A DNA stretch of 64,000 nucleotides from Skeletonema tropicum (taxonomy: Eukaryota > Bacillariophyta > Thalassiosirophyceae > Thalassiosirales > Thalassiosiraceae): contig CM074141.1 in assembly GCA_037178625.1 (NCBI GenBank), positions 248,001-312,000 of the forward strand, given 5' to 3'. This document shows, piece after piece, positions 42,807 through 53,889 of the stretch; positions within the stretch are counted from its first letter, which is position 1, and every line of letters starts with the position of its first letter. A program made the position numbers and the translations under genes. The notes under the pieces were generated by a model. It saw only the letters and a program-made list of their open reading frames with translations, was not told the origin of the DNA and searched no databases.

Positions 42807-43399
42807 TGATCAACGAAACAAACTCTACTTATGAACTCGAGGCAACCAATACCCACTTGGGCTTGGGGCAAGCACGTGAAACACTTTCCTTCAAGAACTC
42901 GCAAATTGCCATGCTCGAAGAAGCGTCTCTTCAAGCAGTCCGTCGAGCTAGCCTCCTTACGGGCACGTGAAGATGAGCGGCAAGGCAGCACTAAGGCGAC
43001 ATCAGAAGATGTTCAAGCTGATCATCGTCGACAATAGCGTCAAGTCGTCCCGCCGTAATTCTCCTCTCTTCAGTTTCATGTCAGGCTGGGGATCCAAAGC
43101 TAAAGGCGGTGTTATCGGTAACTTGATCAAATAGATAGGATTGATAGGAGTGAAGATCTAACAGTTAACTTCCCAGCGGAGGGGAGACGTAAACCGATGG
43201 ATTCGGTTGAGCATCCGAACAGTAACAGTCAACGCTGCTGCTAATGTTCATTTCGAGCAAGGAGCTGTAAGGCAGGCCAAAAAGAAAGTCACGAAAAATG
43301 AGTCTTCAAAAAGCTACGTCATCTAGTGAGCTCGAGGAACATAGGTTCAACTGTCCTTTTTCCCAGTGCGGATGATGATGATTCCTTGGGCTTTGAGTA
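42807..43399 (+). pseudogene. Coiled-coil family, decayed copy of member 2
   Basis: The ATG at 42807 begins MINETNSTYELEATNTHLGL, nearly identical to member 2. An extra base in GAAGAAGCGTCTC (GAAGAGCGTCTC in member 2) breaks the coiled coil. Further small indels occur near 43020 and 43065-43130, and an in-frame TAG is at about 43131. Recognisable blocks persist to the terminal CCTTGGGCTTTGAGTAG (43399). Upstream similarity to 27910-28409 shows the whole locus was duplicated, not only the coding part. Confidence 0.85.
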
Positions 43400-43962
43400 G
43401 AGCGGAGTATACCCCCAGATCCGTAGATAGTTTATAATAATGTAATGCATACAAAAACAGCTGATCTCGTGATAATTTCTCTTGATTGACACATTGATCT
43501 ATTCCGCAACTCTGAACTTTGCTCCTTTGTGTGACTCGCACAAACCCTCTTCCATTCCGGACATTGGGCAAGCCACCAAACACTGCTATTGAGTTCACTT
43601 TCACTTTGACAGGCGCTTGGGCATAGATTTTGGACGTGGTAGAATGATCTTGGTCATCAATGCTTCGATGTCTTCTTCCAATCCTTTTCTCCCTCTATCA
43701 TTGCTAGATTGTTTATCCCAGATTTTGTCTCTCTGAGATTGATCTTCTGGTGCGAAGTGTGAGGCCGGCCTGACGCTTTTGGAGTAACAGCAACTCTGAA
43801 GAAGAAATAGTGCAATCAAGAAGTATGGTAGTATCTATGTGTAATCATTTACGAATTACTGGGCATATATTCTCGAGATTGGCCTCTGATCTTTCTTCGG
43901 TTTTTGTCTTAAACACGAAGTACGTTTCATTCTAGAGTCACGATCATACTTTCTCTCACTAA
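43400..43962. other. Intergenic, duplicated flank
   Basis: Parts match the 3' flanks of coiled-coil members 2 and 3, including TTCGATGTCTTCTTCCAA near 43663, at the place where the Tc1/mariner-like element is inserted downstream of member 2. No gene seen. Confidence 0.5.
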
Positions 43963-45034
43963 TCAATACATCACAAACACCACCCACAGCCACAGACAGA
44001 GCCCAAATACACTCAAAGGAACCTGGAGAGCAAATCCTGAACTCGGAGACTCTGCATCGAAGATTGAAACAGAAGAATCTCCACCCCCGGATGAAGAAAT
44101 GGGAGGATCCAACTGTTCGCCATCACTTACACTTACATCTAACGTCGGAGATGATGATCCATCACCATCACCATCGCCACCGCCACCAAGCTCCTCACAC
44201 AGATCCACAAACACACCATCAATCTTGGTAACATTTGATATTTCACTTGCAATATCCGTACTCCAACCAACCATTCCATTCACCATTTGATACAATCCCG
44301 GAGCACTCACCACATTTTCAACTCCATTCGATAATACATCTGTTGGGAAGAAGATCATTATATCGTCTCCACGCTTCGACTACCTCTTGTGTATTGGTGA
44401 TGCTATTAGTGGTGGTGGTGGTGTTCATGGTCATGGAATAGAAGCACTTGAATTCATCATTTTGCATGTCCATATTCCACACAATTAAATCACGTGTTCC
44501 CTCCAAAAACACCGTGGTAGTCTCATCATCATACCCATCATCAGAGCTATTTTCATCAGCAGTAACATCTTCCACAATGTCCACACCAAGACGAGCAATA
44601 CCAATTCGTACACGGAACGGACAAGAGTCACCGGGATCAGCGGTGATTAGTGTGGACAGCGGTGTGGTGAAGTTACATTGCCTTGAGGCGAGTTGACTGT
44701 AGGTGGATAAGATTTCATTTTCGATTGTGTCAAGCGGTGGTGCTGATGATACGTCTAGTCTGCGACTCTTTGTATGTAGAATTGTCAGCAGTTTGTAAAA
44801 TTGATTGCATGAAGTAGTAAACAGAGAGATTGAGATGAAGGAGCGGCAAGATATTTCCAGAAATACATAAGAGATATTCCATATGAAAAAATAAAGTATG
44901 TTCTTGACACTCACCAGAGAACCAGTGATCACCGCCGCACGGCTGTTTTGATGTATGTCGCTTGCTGCAGCGCTACTGGTCGATGATGATACTATCAATG
45001 ATGATAGGAGAGACAAGCAGGAGGAGGTCTTCAT
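43963..45034 (-). CDS. Predicted secreted or membrane-anchored protein, intron-containing
   Basis: Starts MKTSSCLSLLSSLIVSSSTS, a typical signal peptide. An intron of 147 bp (44914 to 44768) is supported by GTGAGT at the 5' side and a pyrimidine-rich tract before AAAG at the 3' side; removing it joins AAVITGSL to SRRLDVSSAPP in frame. The middle has ASRQCNFTTPLSTLITADPG and FRVRIGIARLGVDIVED. Near 44330 the frame must change; a CTTCTTCCCAACAG could be another 3' splice site. The second part has MVGWSTDIASEISNVTKIDG, a GGGGDGDGDG stretch and a hydrophobic C-terminus (FGLCLWLWVVFVMY), as in GPI or tail anchors. Family unknown; cell-surface location inferred. Confidence 0.6.
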
Positions 45035-45146
45035 TGCAGCGAGCAGCGGCTATCCAGTGAGCTCGGCACCGAGCAAAGTGAAAGACATGCAGGGCAACGC
45101 AAGTTGAAAGAAGGGGGTGATGGCGCCTCCCGCCCTTCTATGTACT

Positions 45147-45155
45147 AATTCCTAC
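45147..45155 (+). promoter_or_regulatory. Shared upstream motif of LRR genes (copy D)
   Basis: AATTCCTAC 152 bp before the copy D start, in the context CGCCCTTCTATGTACTAATT, the same as copy A. Confidence 0.55.
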
Positions 45156-45306
45156 ATAGACAATATCCTTAAAAATTCGGCTTCTCTTGAAAAAGCTGCG
45201 CTACTTATGCATCAATCAAGCCGAAGGCAACGCAAAGAGGCTGCTCCTTGCTTTGCTCCTCTTGCTTTTGTGGACATGTCAATTTCTCATCGTTTACTGT
45301 TCCATC

Positions 45307-46224
45307 ATGTCTGATGTGGGCGATAATAATGTCGTAAGGTACATCTACAGAGGACGAGGAGGGTGAAATTGTTCCTCGTGGCGCAACTCACATCATCGTG
45401 CATAAATCCGTCACCGTCATTCGGGCAGACGCATTCCATCATCACCCCAATATAGTAGAAGTCACCTGTCATGATAAAGTGGAGAAGATTGAGAGATATG
45501 TATTCTTTCGGTGCCCTTCGTTAAGACGAGTGATCATGCCGGGCGTCAAAATTGTAGAGATGTATTCATTCTGCGGTTGTTACTTGCTGACAGATGTCAA
45601 ATGTGTCAAGCTGCAAATAATTCAAGAGTACGCATTCTGTGGCTGCAAATCTTTGAGGAGCATTAATCTGTCATCCGTCAAGATCGTTGAGGAGGGGGCA
45701 TTTGGTGCATGTAGAGCTCTGACGGATGCTCAATTCGGTAGCAAACTTGAAAGAGTTGAGAGGGGGGCATGCTTGAAGTGTACCTCTCTCGCTCAAATCA
45801 CTATACCATTGAAAAATGCCTTGATTCCTCATGATAACACATTCCATGGGTGCGAAAAATTGAAGCACGTTGATCTGGTTGAGGGGGAACTGCATGAAAC
45901 TATCGCTGCTTTACAATTGGAAGAATGGAGAAATGATATGAATCGAAGAAATTGATTCAATCAATCAGATTCTTCCCACTGCAGCTGCTGGAGAAGGAGG
46001 AGATGCCGGAGAGAAGGCCGCTGACGATACGGACTTGGATTGGATCGGTTCTGCGCCACCTTGGTCGCTACGAAGTAGAGCATCGACGCTTATTGGATGA
46101 GAATGTTGCGCCTACACTCCAGCGTTTTTTGCCTCAAGATATTGCGATGATTATTGTCCTTCCTTTTCTCGAGTTACCATCAAACGCATTTAAAGTGGCG
46201 GATATTATTCAGGAGGGAAGATGA
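45307..46224 (+). pseudogene. BspA-like LRR protein, type 1 (copy D), two frameshifts
   Basis: ATG at 45307 gives MSDVGDNNVVRYIYRG. An extra A in AGAGGACGAGGAG (near 45353) shifts the frame; the main LRR part then runs 45398-45955 with repeats such as CGCKSLRSINLSSVKIVEEG. A second +1 shift lies near 45945 (AATCGAAGAAATTG versus AATGAAGAAATTG in paralogs). The C-terminal helices continue to 46224 (IRTWIGSVLRHLGRYEVEH, IVLPFLELPSNAF). Without the two single-base changes the gene would match its paralogs over its length, so decay is recent or the indels are sequence errors. Confidence 0.82.
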
Positions 46225-46529
46225 CTCGTCAGAAAGACCATTAAAGTATTCGACAAGCATTCAATAGCTGAGATTAACCATTTAATAGATAGCACCGCAA
46301 CACCAGTATTATTCGTATTAGTATTGTAACAAATAGCATGAGACACAATCAAATTACCCACCCTTACATTCTCCCTTAATAATAAAAGCCAGAACAGAAG
46401 TAGCACAAACGCCAACTACCCTCCACACAGCTGTAGTAGCAGTTGGAAACTGAGCGGGCGTGGACTGGGACCTCTAGTCGTACGCCAGAACGTGCAAGGT
46501 CCCTTGTTCTGAGTTCTTCGACTGGTGCA

Positions 46530-46850
46530 GGCGGCAATATAGGTAACATGACCACAGTCGAATAGAAGTGATAGGAGTGATCATCTGAGACTAAGAGTTG
46601 ACTTGCCCTACGGTTGGGAGACGTAGTACAATAATGGATAAAGATTCAGCTACACTAATGAACTCTGCCGCACCTCATCACGAACGAAGAGCAGTTGTTG
46701 GACGATTGTTTCGATCGTGAATAAGGTCTCTTCCGGCAGATGCAGTTGCACGCAATTTCAGGCAAGAACAACAGAATAATAGAATAAAAGCACGTTCCGC
46801 CTCCGACTCCGCATTGAAAGTCGAATTCCACGCTGCTTCATGATCAAGGT
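46530..46850 (+). pseudogene. Relic of the coiled-coil gene family
   Basis: GATAGGAGTGATCATCTGAG, then GGGAGACGTAGTACAATAATGG, parallel the DRSDDL...GRRRTMD region of the GFE-ending family, with stops and missing ends. A second, shorter relic with the same GTAGTACAATGATTGATG-type sequence follows LRR copy G at about 50590-50710. The pattern suggests an ancestral pairing of the two gene families. Confidence 0.5.
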
Positions 46851-47256
46851 TGCCTGTCAAAGTTTCTCGGTGATCCAGTAGGTTCCTTTTTTGCCTCGTC
46901 CAAGGAGATCAAATTGTCATGCTTGTTGAAACTCGAACACAGTCTTTGAATACAAACTTCATTATTTAAGACAATGAGTTTGTATTTGTTGGAGGAATGG
47001 AGCAGATGCAGAAGTCATGTCGCGGTTTAGTTTAGATGAACAAGAACAACAACCTTTACGTCCTCACTTTCGAGCATCAATAGTACAAGATCATTCGAAG
47101 ATGTTCTGTGTCTGTCTACGACACTACTGCCGCGGCTGCATTGATGTATGTTGCTCGTTGCATCACAGCATCTGGTCGACTATCACTGATTACTGTAGCA
47201 GAAACGAAGCTGAGGCTCTGAGACCTCTTGCTCCTCCTCCCGCCAGTTTATCTATT

Positions 47257-47265
47257 AATTCCTAC
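47257..47265 (+). promoter_or_regulatory. Shared upstream motif of LRR genes (copy E)
   Basis: AATTCCTAC 130 bp before the copy E start, preceded by CTCCTCCTCCCGCC. The open frame upstream of the conserved start (47017-47394) is not conserved and is treated as leader. Confidence 0.55.
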
Positions 47266-47394
47266 GAATCAATGTTGTCAGATCTTGAAAAGAAAAAAGA
47301 TAGAACGTTTTCATTCTACTGTACAGGAGCCAGGAGCCAGGAGCACATCATTACTTGTCAACTACTTTTGTCAACCTTGCTACTGTTCCATATA

Positions 47395-48331
47395 ATGGCG
47401 GCGAGGGGCGATAATAATTTCATGAGATACGTCTACAGGGGCGAGGAAGGCGAAGTTATCCCTCGTCTTGCAACCCATATCACCGTACATGAATCCGTCA
47501 CCGTTATTCGAACGCGGTTATTCGTTAAGCATCCAAACATAGTGGAAGTTATCTGCCATGATAAAGTCGAGAAGATTGAAAGAGAAGCATTCTTTGCCTG
47601 CCCTCGCTTGAAACGAGTAATTATGCCGGGCGTCAAAATTGTTGAGAGGATGGCATTCTATTGCTGTTTAGCCCTGACTACTGTGGATTGTGGCAAGCTG
47701 GAAATTACTGGAGGTGCGGCATTTTATGGCTGCAAATCTTTGAGAAGTATCAATCTGCCATATTCAAGGATCGTTGATAGGTATGCATTCACTTACTGTC
47801 ACGCCCTGACGGACGCAACATTCGGTGACAAGCTGGAAAGAATGGAGGGGGATGCATTCTACAACTGCACCTCTCTTAAACGAATCACCATTCCATTGAG
47901 AGATGGCTTGATAACCGCAGATCTAAGATGATACATTCCAAGGGTGTGAAAATTTGAAGCATGTAGATCTTGTTGAGGGAGTACTCCTCAATGAAACAAT
48001 CGCAGCTTTACATTTGGAGGAATGGAGAAATGATATGAATGAAGAAATCAATTCAATCAATCAGACTCTTCCCACTGCAGCTGCTGGTTATTATGATAAT
48101 GATGATGAGGAGGAGGAGGAGGAGGAGGGAGAAAAGGCAGTGGCGATACGAGTTTGGATTAGATCACTTCTTGGAAAAATTGTGCACTACAAAGCAGAGC
48201 ATCGCCGCCTATTGGATGAGGACGTTGCGCCTACACTCAAGCGTTTTGTGCCTCAAGATATTGCGATGAATAATGTCCTTCCTTTTCTCGAGTTATCATC
48301 AAACGCTTTTGAAGTGGTGGATCGTACTTAG
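47395..48331 (+). pseudogene. BspA-like LRR protein, type 1 (copy E), one frameshift
   Basis: The conserved start MAARGDNNFMRYVYRGEEGE is at 47395. The N-terminus and LRR repeats are intact to RDGLITAD. About 7 extra bases (CTAAGAT, beside a repeated GAT) near 47926 shift the frame to a stop at 47931. The helical C-terminus continues from about 47935 in the next frame (MKHVDLVEGVLLNETIAALH at 47954 onward) with a poly-Glu run and ends NVLPFLELSSNAFEVVDRT. A truncated 179-residue LRR-only protein is still possible. Confidence 0.82.
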
Positions 48332-49318
48332 GAAGGGGGATGATAGTGACGACGAAGTGATGGTCAATCGTGAGATGTAAGAACATAGAAGTATAATGTA
48401 GTATTATCATATTAGTAAACAAATTGCAGATCAAACATCGAATGACGCACACTCCCTTAGACAACATAGCTAATTCCGCAACAAGTAACACATGAGCACA
48501 TTCTAACTTGCCCAAGCAACGAATATACATTTATTTGACACCTCGATTTCTTTTCATCATCCTCGGATACTGACTAGGAAGCATGACTCTTTTTTAATAT
48601 TGCTTGTATGCTTGTAATCACAACACTTGCTTTCCCTGATCCCCGGGCCTTGCTTTCTGAATCACCCCCTCCATCGCCATGTCTTCTTCATTTCTCCACA
48701 CAAGATACTTAAGTAGCACTATCACTTGGAGGAGAAAAAAATCATATCATAAGGCTTTGGTACCACTTTGCCTTTGCTCGAAGTCAAAGCTTCTCGTGTG
48801 AGCCAGTAGGTTTCAGCCTTATTTTGTCTCGTCTGAGGAGATCGAGAGTGCTGATGTCTCATCCAAGGAGATCAAGTTTGTCATGCTTATTAAACTCGAG
48901 CGAAACTCGTCTTTGATTGTGATTTTCATTGTAGCAAGAGATGATTGTATTTGCATGTGCAGGAGGCCTGGAGCTGGAGCAGAGAAGCCGAAGTATTCGG
49001 TAGATAGTAGATAGAACGTTACAGACATCCAGCGCTGATATCGCACAAGGGTGTTTTGGTGAACAAGAGCAACAGCCTTGACATCCTCACTTTCGAGCAT
49101 GAATAGTTCAAGATGACCGGCAAGATTCATACTTCCAAAGATTCCAAGATATGTTGCGTTCTGTTTCTGTGACTGTGACTGTGACGCTGACTGAGGCTGA
49201 GGACCAGGGAGCACTGCCGCATAGCTGCTTTGTTAAATGTGGCTTGAAGCCACATGCAATGACAGAAGACAAGAAGGGCCCTCATCGTAGCGAGGGGCAT
49301 GCCTCCCGCCCTTCTATG
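48332..49318. other. Intergenic, duplicated LRR upstream flank
   Basis: 48780-49318 is similar to the upstream flank of copy E (46850-47256), with CAGTAGGTT, AAGGAGATCAA and TGTCATGCTT[G/A]TT in order. No gene supported. Confidence 0.5.
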
Positions 49319-49327
49319 AATTCCTAC
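49319..49327 (+). promoter_or_regulatory. Shared upstream motif of LRR genes (copy G)
   Basis: AATTCCTAC about 240 bp before the conserved N-terminus of copy G, preceded by CCTCCCGCCCTTCTATG as in copy D. Confidence 0.55.
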
Positions 49328-49531
49328 GTTCCCAATTTAAGATCTGATATTTTTCTAGAAACCGAACCCTCCTCATCTGCTGATCTCATCTCTGCTGATG
49401 CTACTGCTTGGCTACTTGCTTTAATTCATATCATATCACTTAGGAAATTAGGTAAATGTTGCATTATCGCTACCTAGACATCATTGAACCAACAATTGGA
49501 GTCTTCATACGCCGAGGGCAGAACCAAATAC

Positions 49532-50487
49532 ATGCTAAAATATATTTCATTACAGCTAAGTGACGTGGCGGCGAGGGGCGATAATAATTTCATGAGATAC
49601 GTCTACAGGGGCGAGGAGGGAGAATTTGTTCCTCTTCATGCTACTCATATCACCGTACATGAATCCGTCACCTGTTCATTCGTGCGCGGGCATTCTACAT
49701 GCATCCTAACATCGTTGAAGTCGTCTTCCACAAGGATGTCGAGAAGATTGAAAGAGATGCATTCTACAAGTGCCCTCGCTTGAAACGAGTCATCATGCCG
49801 GGCGTCAAAATTGTTGAACGGAGGGCATTCGCTGTGTGTAGAGCCCTGACGGACGTGGAATGCGGCAAGTTGGAAATCATTGAAGAAGATACATTTTATG
49901 ACTGCACATCTTTGAGAACCATCAATCTGAAATCCACCAGTATCATTGAGGAGGATGCATTCGAACATTGTAGAGCTCTTACAGACGTAAAATTCGGTAA
50001 CAAGCTTGAAAGATTTGAGAGGCATGCATTCTACAACTGCACCTCTCTTGAACGAATCTCCATTCCATTGAGAGATGGTCTGATTACTGACGATAGGATA
50101 TTCCAAGGGTGTGAAAAACTGAAGCACGTTGATCTTGTAGAGGGGGAGCTTCACGAGACTATCGCTGCATTACAATTGGAGGAATGGAGAAATGATATGA
50201 ATGAAGAAATTCATTCAATCAATCAGATTCTTCCCAATGCAGATGCTGGCTACTATGATGATGATTATTATGTGAATACCGATGGAGAAAAGGCCCAAGC
50301 GATACGAGATTGGATTGGATCACTTCTTGGCAAAATTATTGACTACAAAGCAGAGCATCGCCGCTTATTGGATGAGAATGTTATGCCTACCCTCCAGCGT
50401 TTTATGCCTCAAGATATTGTGATGAATAGTGTCCTTCCTTTTCTCGATTTGCCGCCATACACATTTGAAGTGGGAGATCGTACGTAG
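49532..50487 (+). pseudogene. BspA-like LRR protein, type 1 (copy G), start lost and frameshifted
   Basis: The conserved N-terminus VAARGDNNFMRYVYRGEEGE begins with GTG where copies E and H have ATG. An upstream in-frame ATG at 49532 could add MLKYISLQLSD. Two extra bases near 49671-49675 (ACCTGTTCATT versus ACCGTTATT) shift the frame. From 49699 the rest is intact: LRR repeats, LQLEEWRNDMNEEIHSINQI, QAIRDWIGSLLGKIIDY, and the end NSVLPFLDLPPYTFE. A shorter protein from 49699 would lack the N-terminal domain. Confidence 0.8.
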
Positions 50488-50900
50488 GAGGGGGAGATAA
50501 TAATGACAACGATGAATAGTAGGTAATAGTCAGATGTAACACATAGAAGTATTCGACAAGCATTCAATAGTTGAGATAAACATTCAGACGTAGTACAATG
50601 ATTGATGATTATTCTGCTGCAGCAATGAACTCTGCTGAGAGGATGGATAGTTGTTGGACAATTATTGTTTCGATCAAGAAGAAGTTCTCTTACGAGATGC
50701 AGCTACAGAAATTTTCGAACTTGGTGCAGTCTTCAACGCTATAACGCTAGGTCTCTACACCATACCCCCACATATACACCTCTCTACACCAAACTTGATT
50801 GGTGTGTCCATCTTTCGTATATATCTATCTTTACCTAATAGCGTATGTTAACAACCCGAGACCGAAACGACGCCCCATCACAAGCACAAAAGCTTCATTA

Positions 50901-51230
50901 ATGAAAAGCCTCCAAATCTTTGGAGAATACAATGGATTCAAAGTGGATGATACGGGCTCCCTTGAATGTTGGTATAGAGTAGCCATGGATGAAGTATTCT
51001 GGGAGAATGTCTCGAACGGTTCAAAGCACGTGATCCAGAGGATAAGATACCACCTCGACGACCTACACATGTTGGAAACCCCAGCGAAGGTCATCGCCAC
51101 CGCCGGTACAACACTCGACACAACACTCAAACTCTGCTCCTCCGCCTCCTCCTTACCCTCCAAGGAACTTACCCCCCTCCCCTCCAAGGGAACGGAGAGA
51201 TCCGCCGAGAAACAACGAAAACGAGAGTAG
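50901..51230 (+). CDS. Hypothetical fragment, possibly part of a retroelement ORF
   Basis: From the ATG at 50901 this gives about 109 residues: MKSLQIFGEYNGFKVDDTGS, then HVIQRIRYHLDDLHMLETPA and a Thr/Ser-rich, basic end. No family is recognised. It lies just upstream of, and on the same strand as, a J-domain-like relic, and both may belong to one broken gene. Low confidence. Confidence 0.3.
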   Translation: MKSLQIFGEYNGFKVDDTGSLECWYRVAMDEVFWENVSNGSKHVIQRIRYHLDDLHMLETPAKVIATAGTTLDTTLKLCSSASSLPSKELTPLPSKGTERSAEKQRKRE

Positions 51231-51316
51231 AAGACATGACCCGGAAGGCGTAGGCCACAATCTCAAAAGAAAAAGACTCACTTGGCATCTTTAGTCTTGT
51301 AAGAGGAGCTGTAAGG

Positions 51317-51485
51317 ATGGATATCAAAGCTGAATTCAGACGACTCTCAAGCCTGTATCATCCTGACAATTACAACCCTACGAGAACCAACCATGACAAA
51401 CGAAGATGCCAAAACCTTCTTTCAGCTCTTCAACAATGCAAGAGACTTCCTAGAAGAACACTACAGACGTACTGGACACATGTAA
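51317..51485 (+). pseudogene. J-domain (DnaJ-like) relic
   Basis: MDIKAEFRRLSSLYHPDNYN contains the HPD motif at residues 15-17. A one-base shift near 51385-51390 leads to TNEDAKTFFQLFNNARDFLE, which matches helix 3-4 of a J-domain (F-x-x-x-N-N-A-x-x-x-L). The domain is cut at 51485. In diatoms J-domain-like segments occur in retroelement ORFs as well as in chaperones; with no other chaperone part here, a retroelement origin is plausible but unproven. Confidence 0.55.
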
Positions 51486-52747
51486 CAACAACAACTTATG
51501 AGTGCGAACTCTTTAAACATCTATTGAAATGATCTAAGTTACCCTGTGTAACTCACAGAGGCATTGGCGGAGACAGCGGGTAAAGTTGTTGACGAGGAAC
51601 GCGTCAGGCTTTACGAACAGCTTGGAGGGCCTAGGCCTGCCACAAGTCAAGCTGCAACTCTGTCTAAAGATCTAACCCTGTAGGTGCAGAATGGGTCCCC
51701 TAATCTAGACACGTCAAAAGAGTAAGAGTACCCACTGAAGACCATCATAGGTCGGCTAATCCTATAAATTGTGGTCCTCTACTGCGTGATAGCATGAGGA
51801 TTGAAAAGGCTCAGATGCATGGCAACATGAGCGTCTGTATCACACTTGAATATGGGGAAAAGCCTTTTGTGAAACAACACCTATAGTCGAGGGCGAGCGT
51901 TAAACCCAATCTATCATTTTGAATGAAGTCATAGATCTAAGTGTGGTAAAGCTAAAGAACTCACTGACTCACTCACTCACTCACACTCACTCGCCTGTGC
52001 TGCACATCCATCAATGGTGTATCGTTTGATGATTGCGTGGCTGATTTCAAGACAAGAAAATGTCTTCAGCGAAGCATTCTTCGGCGAGCCCCCCAGGGCG
52101 AGCTTCGTTGAGAGATAGATAGAAATATAGAGAGCTAGAGTTATGGAGAGCTTGCTTGTCAAAAGAGGATTTGGCACATGATTAAATAGTGCAAACATTG
52201 ATTACAGTGATAGTGGGCCTCCAGGGCGAATGTGTTTTGTCATGGGTCAGATCTGTGGCTAGATTCTTATGTGCCTGGCGTCGTGCACTGAATACAAAAC
52301 TCGAGCTTATCTCAGCGTGCCAAAGAGGTCAGATGATAAGTTCAAAATCTAGACACCCTTTTTGCTTCTGACCTCGTGCGAGGGAGGTGAAGCAGTGCAA
52401 AATCGAGGACCTTTCGCGTCTGTTGTAGCGTGGGGGCTGCTGCAATTCGTCGTTGCTACAAGCTAAGATATCTTACTACAGTTCATAAAAGTTATGTAGA
52501 TGCTTGAGATAGATGGGGATGGAGATGGTTGATAGAGACAGAGTTAATGTGACTTTTGGGCGGAAGGGAGCGAGCGAGTGGCCAATGACATGTCTTTTGT
52601 TACTTGCAGTATGGGAGAATAGCTTTCTTGATTCATAATTAATAAGCTAGATTTAATCTGTTATTCAACTGAATTATGAGAGGTATGTAACTGATCGTCC
52701 CTACAGAGCATCGATGGCGTAACTTTAGCAACAATCACATGATCTAA
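51486..52747. other. Non-coding stretch with repeats
   Basis: An ACTC-type microsatellite is at 51961-51991. About 52015-52190 is a dispersed repeat with the core TCTTCAGCGAAGCATTCTT then GGCGAGCCCCCCAGGGCGAGC, and GAGCTTGCTTGTCAAAAGAGG. It recurs inverted at about 59695-59935 and partly at 20188-20236. No gene is supported. Confidence 0.5.
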
Positions 52748-53692
52748 TTATTTCAAAACCAGAAAGGGCAATACATTCCTGATAACTATGCTTGCACCAG
52801 ATGTAACACAGATCTCTTTCCTTGCTCTCTTTCGACTTCCCCTCGTAGTTCTCACTCCCTCCTTCTCACCTCCCTCGTTGCCATCAAGATTAGCTTTCCA
52901 CAGAACGAGCTCAAGCAGAGTTGTGGCCTCCTTCAATATCTTGCTGTGTTCAGCCTTGTAGTGACTTAGTTGCTGGATGACTGATCTTATCCACTGCTGT
53001 ATTGCTCCCGTCTTTTGCTCATCATCATCAATGTTGGGTAGTACTTGATTGATTCGATTGATTTCATTAATCATTTCAATTCTCCAGCTTTCCATATGTA
53101 AAGAGGCAACAGTATCGCATATCCCCCCAGCTAGATCCACTGTTGCAAGCTGTGGACACTCATCGAATACACCGAATATATTATCTTCGATCATATTGTG
53201 TTTCAATGGCAAGACGAGTCGTCTCAAATTGGGGCATTCATCGAATGCGCCTTCTTGTATTGTTTCAAGATCTTCACCGCATTCCACACCAGATATCTCA
53301 TAGCAAAATGCAAAAGCCCTCTCTCCAATGATCCTAACGGATGGCATTGCGATGTTTCTCAATGCTTTGCAGCTGTTGAATGCCCTCGCTTCAATCGTTT
53401 CCAGCATGTCACCAAATTCTACACCTGTTAGGGTGCTACAATGAAGGAATGCCCGCGGTTTGACAATCTTGACGCCCAGCAATTTAATGGGTCCCCTCAG
53501 AGAATAGCAGTAACTGAACGCACTCTCTTCAACAGTTTCGATCTCGTCATGAAACTCTACAGAAATCAGTTGATAACGACAGTAGAATGCCCGTGCAGGA
53601 ATACTTTTGACGGATCTATGAATCCTTGCACGTCTAACATGTCGGGGCACTTCTTGATCGCCGCCCATGTAGACAAAAATCTCATCATTCAT
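52748..53692 (-). CDS. BspA-like LRR protein, type 2 (copy I, intact)
   Basis: An uninterrupted 314-codon frame starting MNDEIFVYMGGDQEVPRHVR. An upstream ATG (53716, MMAEARDDE) reads out of frame by one base, unlike copy J where the same start is in frame, so the native N-terminus may be slightly longer. About six LRR_5 repeats follow (RAFxxCxxLxGVEFGDxLETI). The C-terminus has the helical part (TVASLHMESWRIEMINEINR, HYKAEHSKILKEATTLLEL) and a basic ending, VRTTRGSRKRARKE, then ASIVIRNVLPFLVLK. This ending differs from type 1, but the order of parts is the same. The basic patch could be a nuclear signal. Function unknown. Confidence 0.85.
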   Translation of the reverse strand: MNDEIFVYMGGDQEVPRHVRRARIHRSVKSIPARAFYCRYQLISVEFHDEIETVEESAFSYCYSLRGPIKLLGVKIVKPRAFLHCSTLTGVEFGDMLETIEARAFNSCKALRNIAMPSVRIIGERAFAFCYEISGVECGEDLETIQEGAFDECPNLRRLVLPLKHNMIEDNIFGVFDECPQLATVDLAGGICDTVASLHMESWRIEMINEINRINQVLPNIDDDEQKTGAIQQWIRSVIQQLSHYKAEHSKILKEATTLLELVLWKANLDGNEGGEKEGVRTTRGSRKRARKEICVTSGASIVIRNVLPFLVLK

Positions 53693-53889
53693 CGTCTCGT
53701 GCCTCCGCCATCATCATAAAATCCCTTCACAACAGCTTCTGATGATATCGCTTATCGTTGTGTTGATGGCAATGGCGAATGACAGCAACAACACCAACAT
53801 CAGCGGCCATCAGAGGATGTGTGTGTGGGGCGTTAGGTTATTTCTTGTGTGGGGCTTTGGGTTATTTCTGTGCTACGTGCTACGGTAAA

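Noticed and set aside
47017..47394. In-frame N-terminal extension of LRR copy E
   Set aside because: Not conserved in the other type-1 copies, all of which start at the MAARG or MSDVG methionine; the upstream motif lies inside it.
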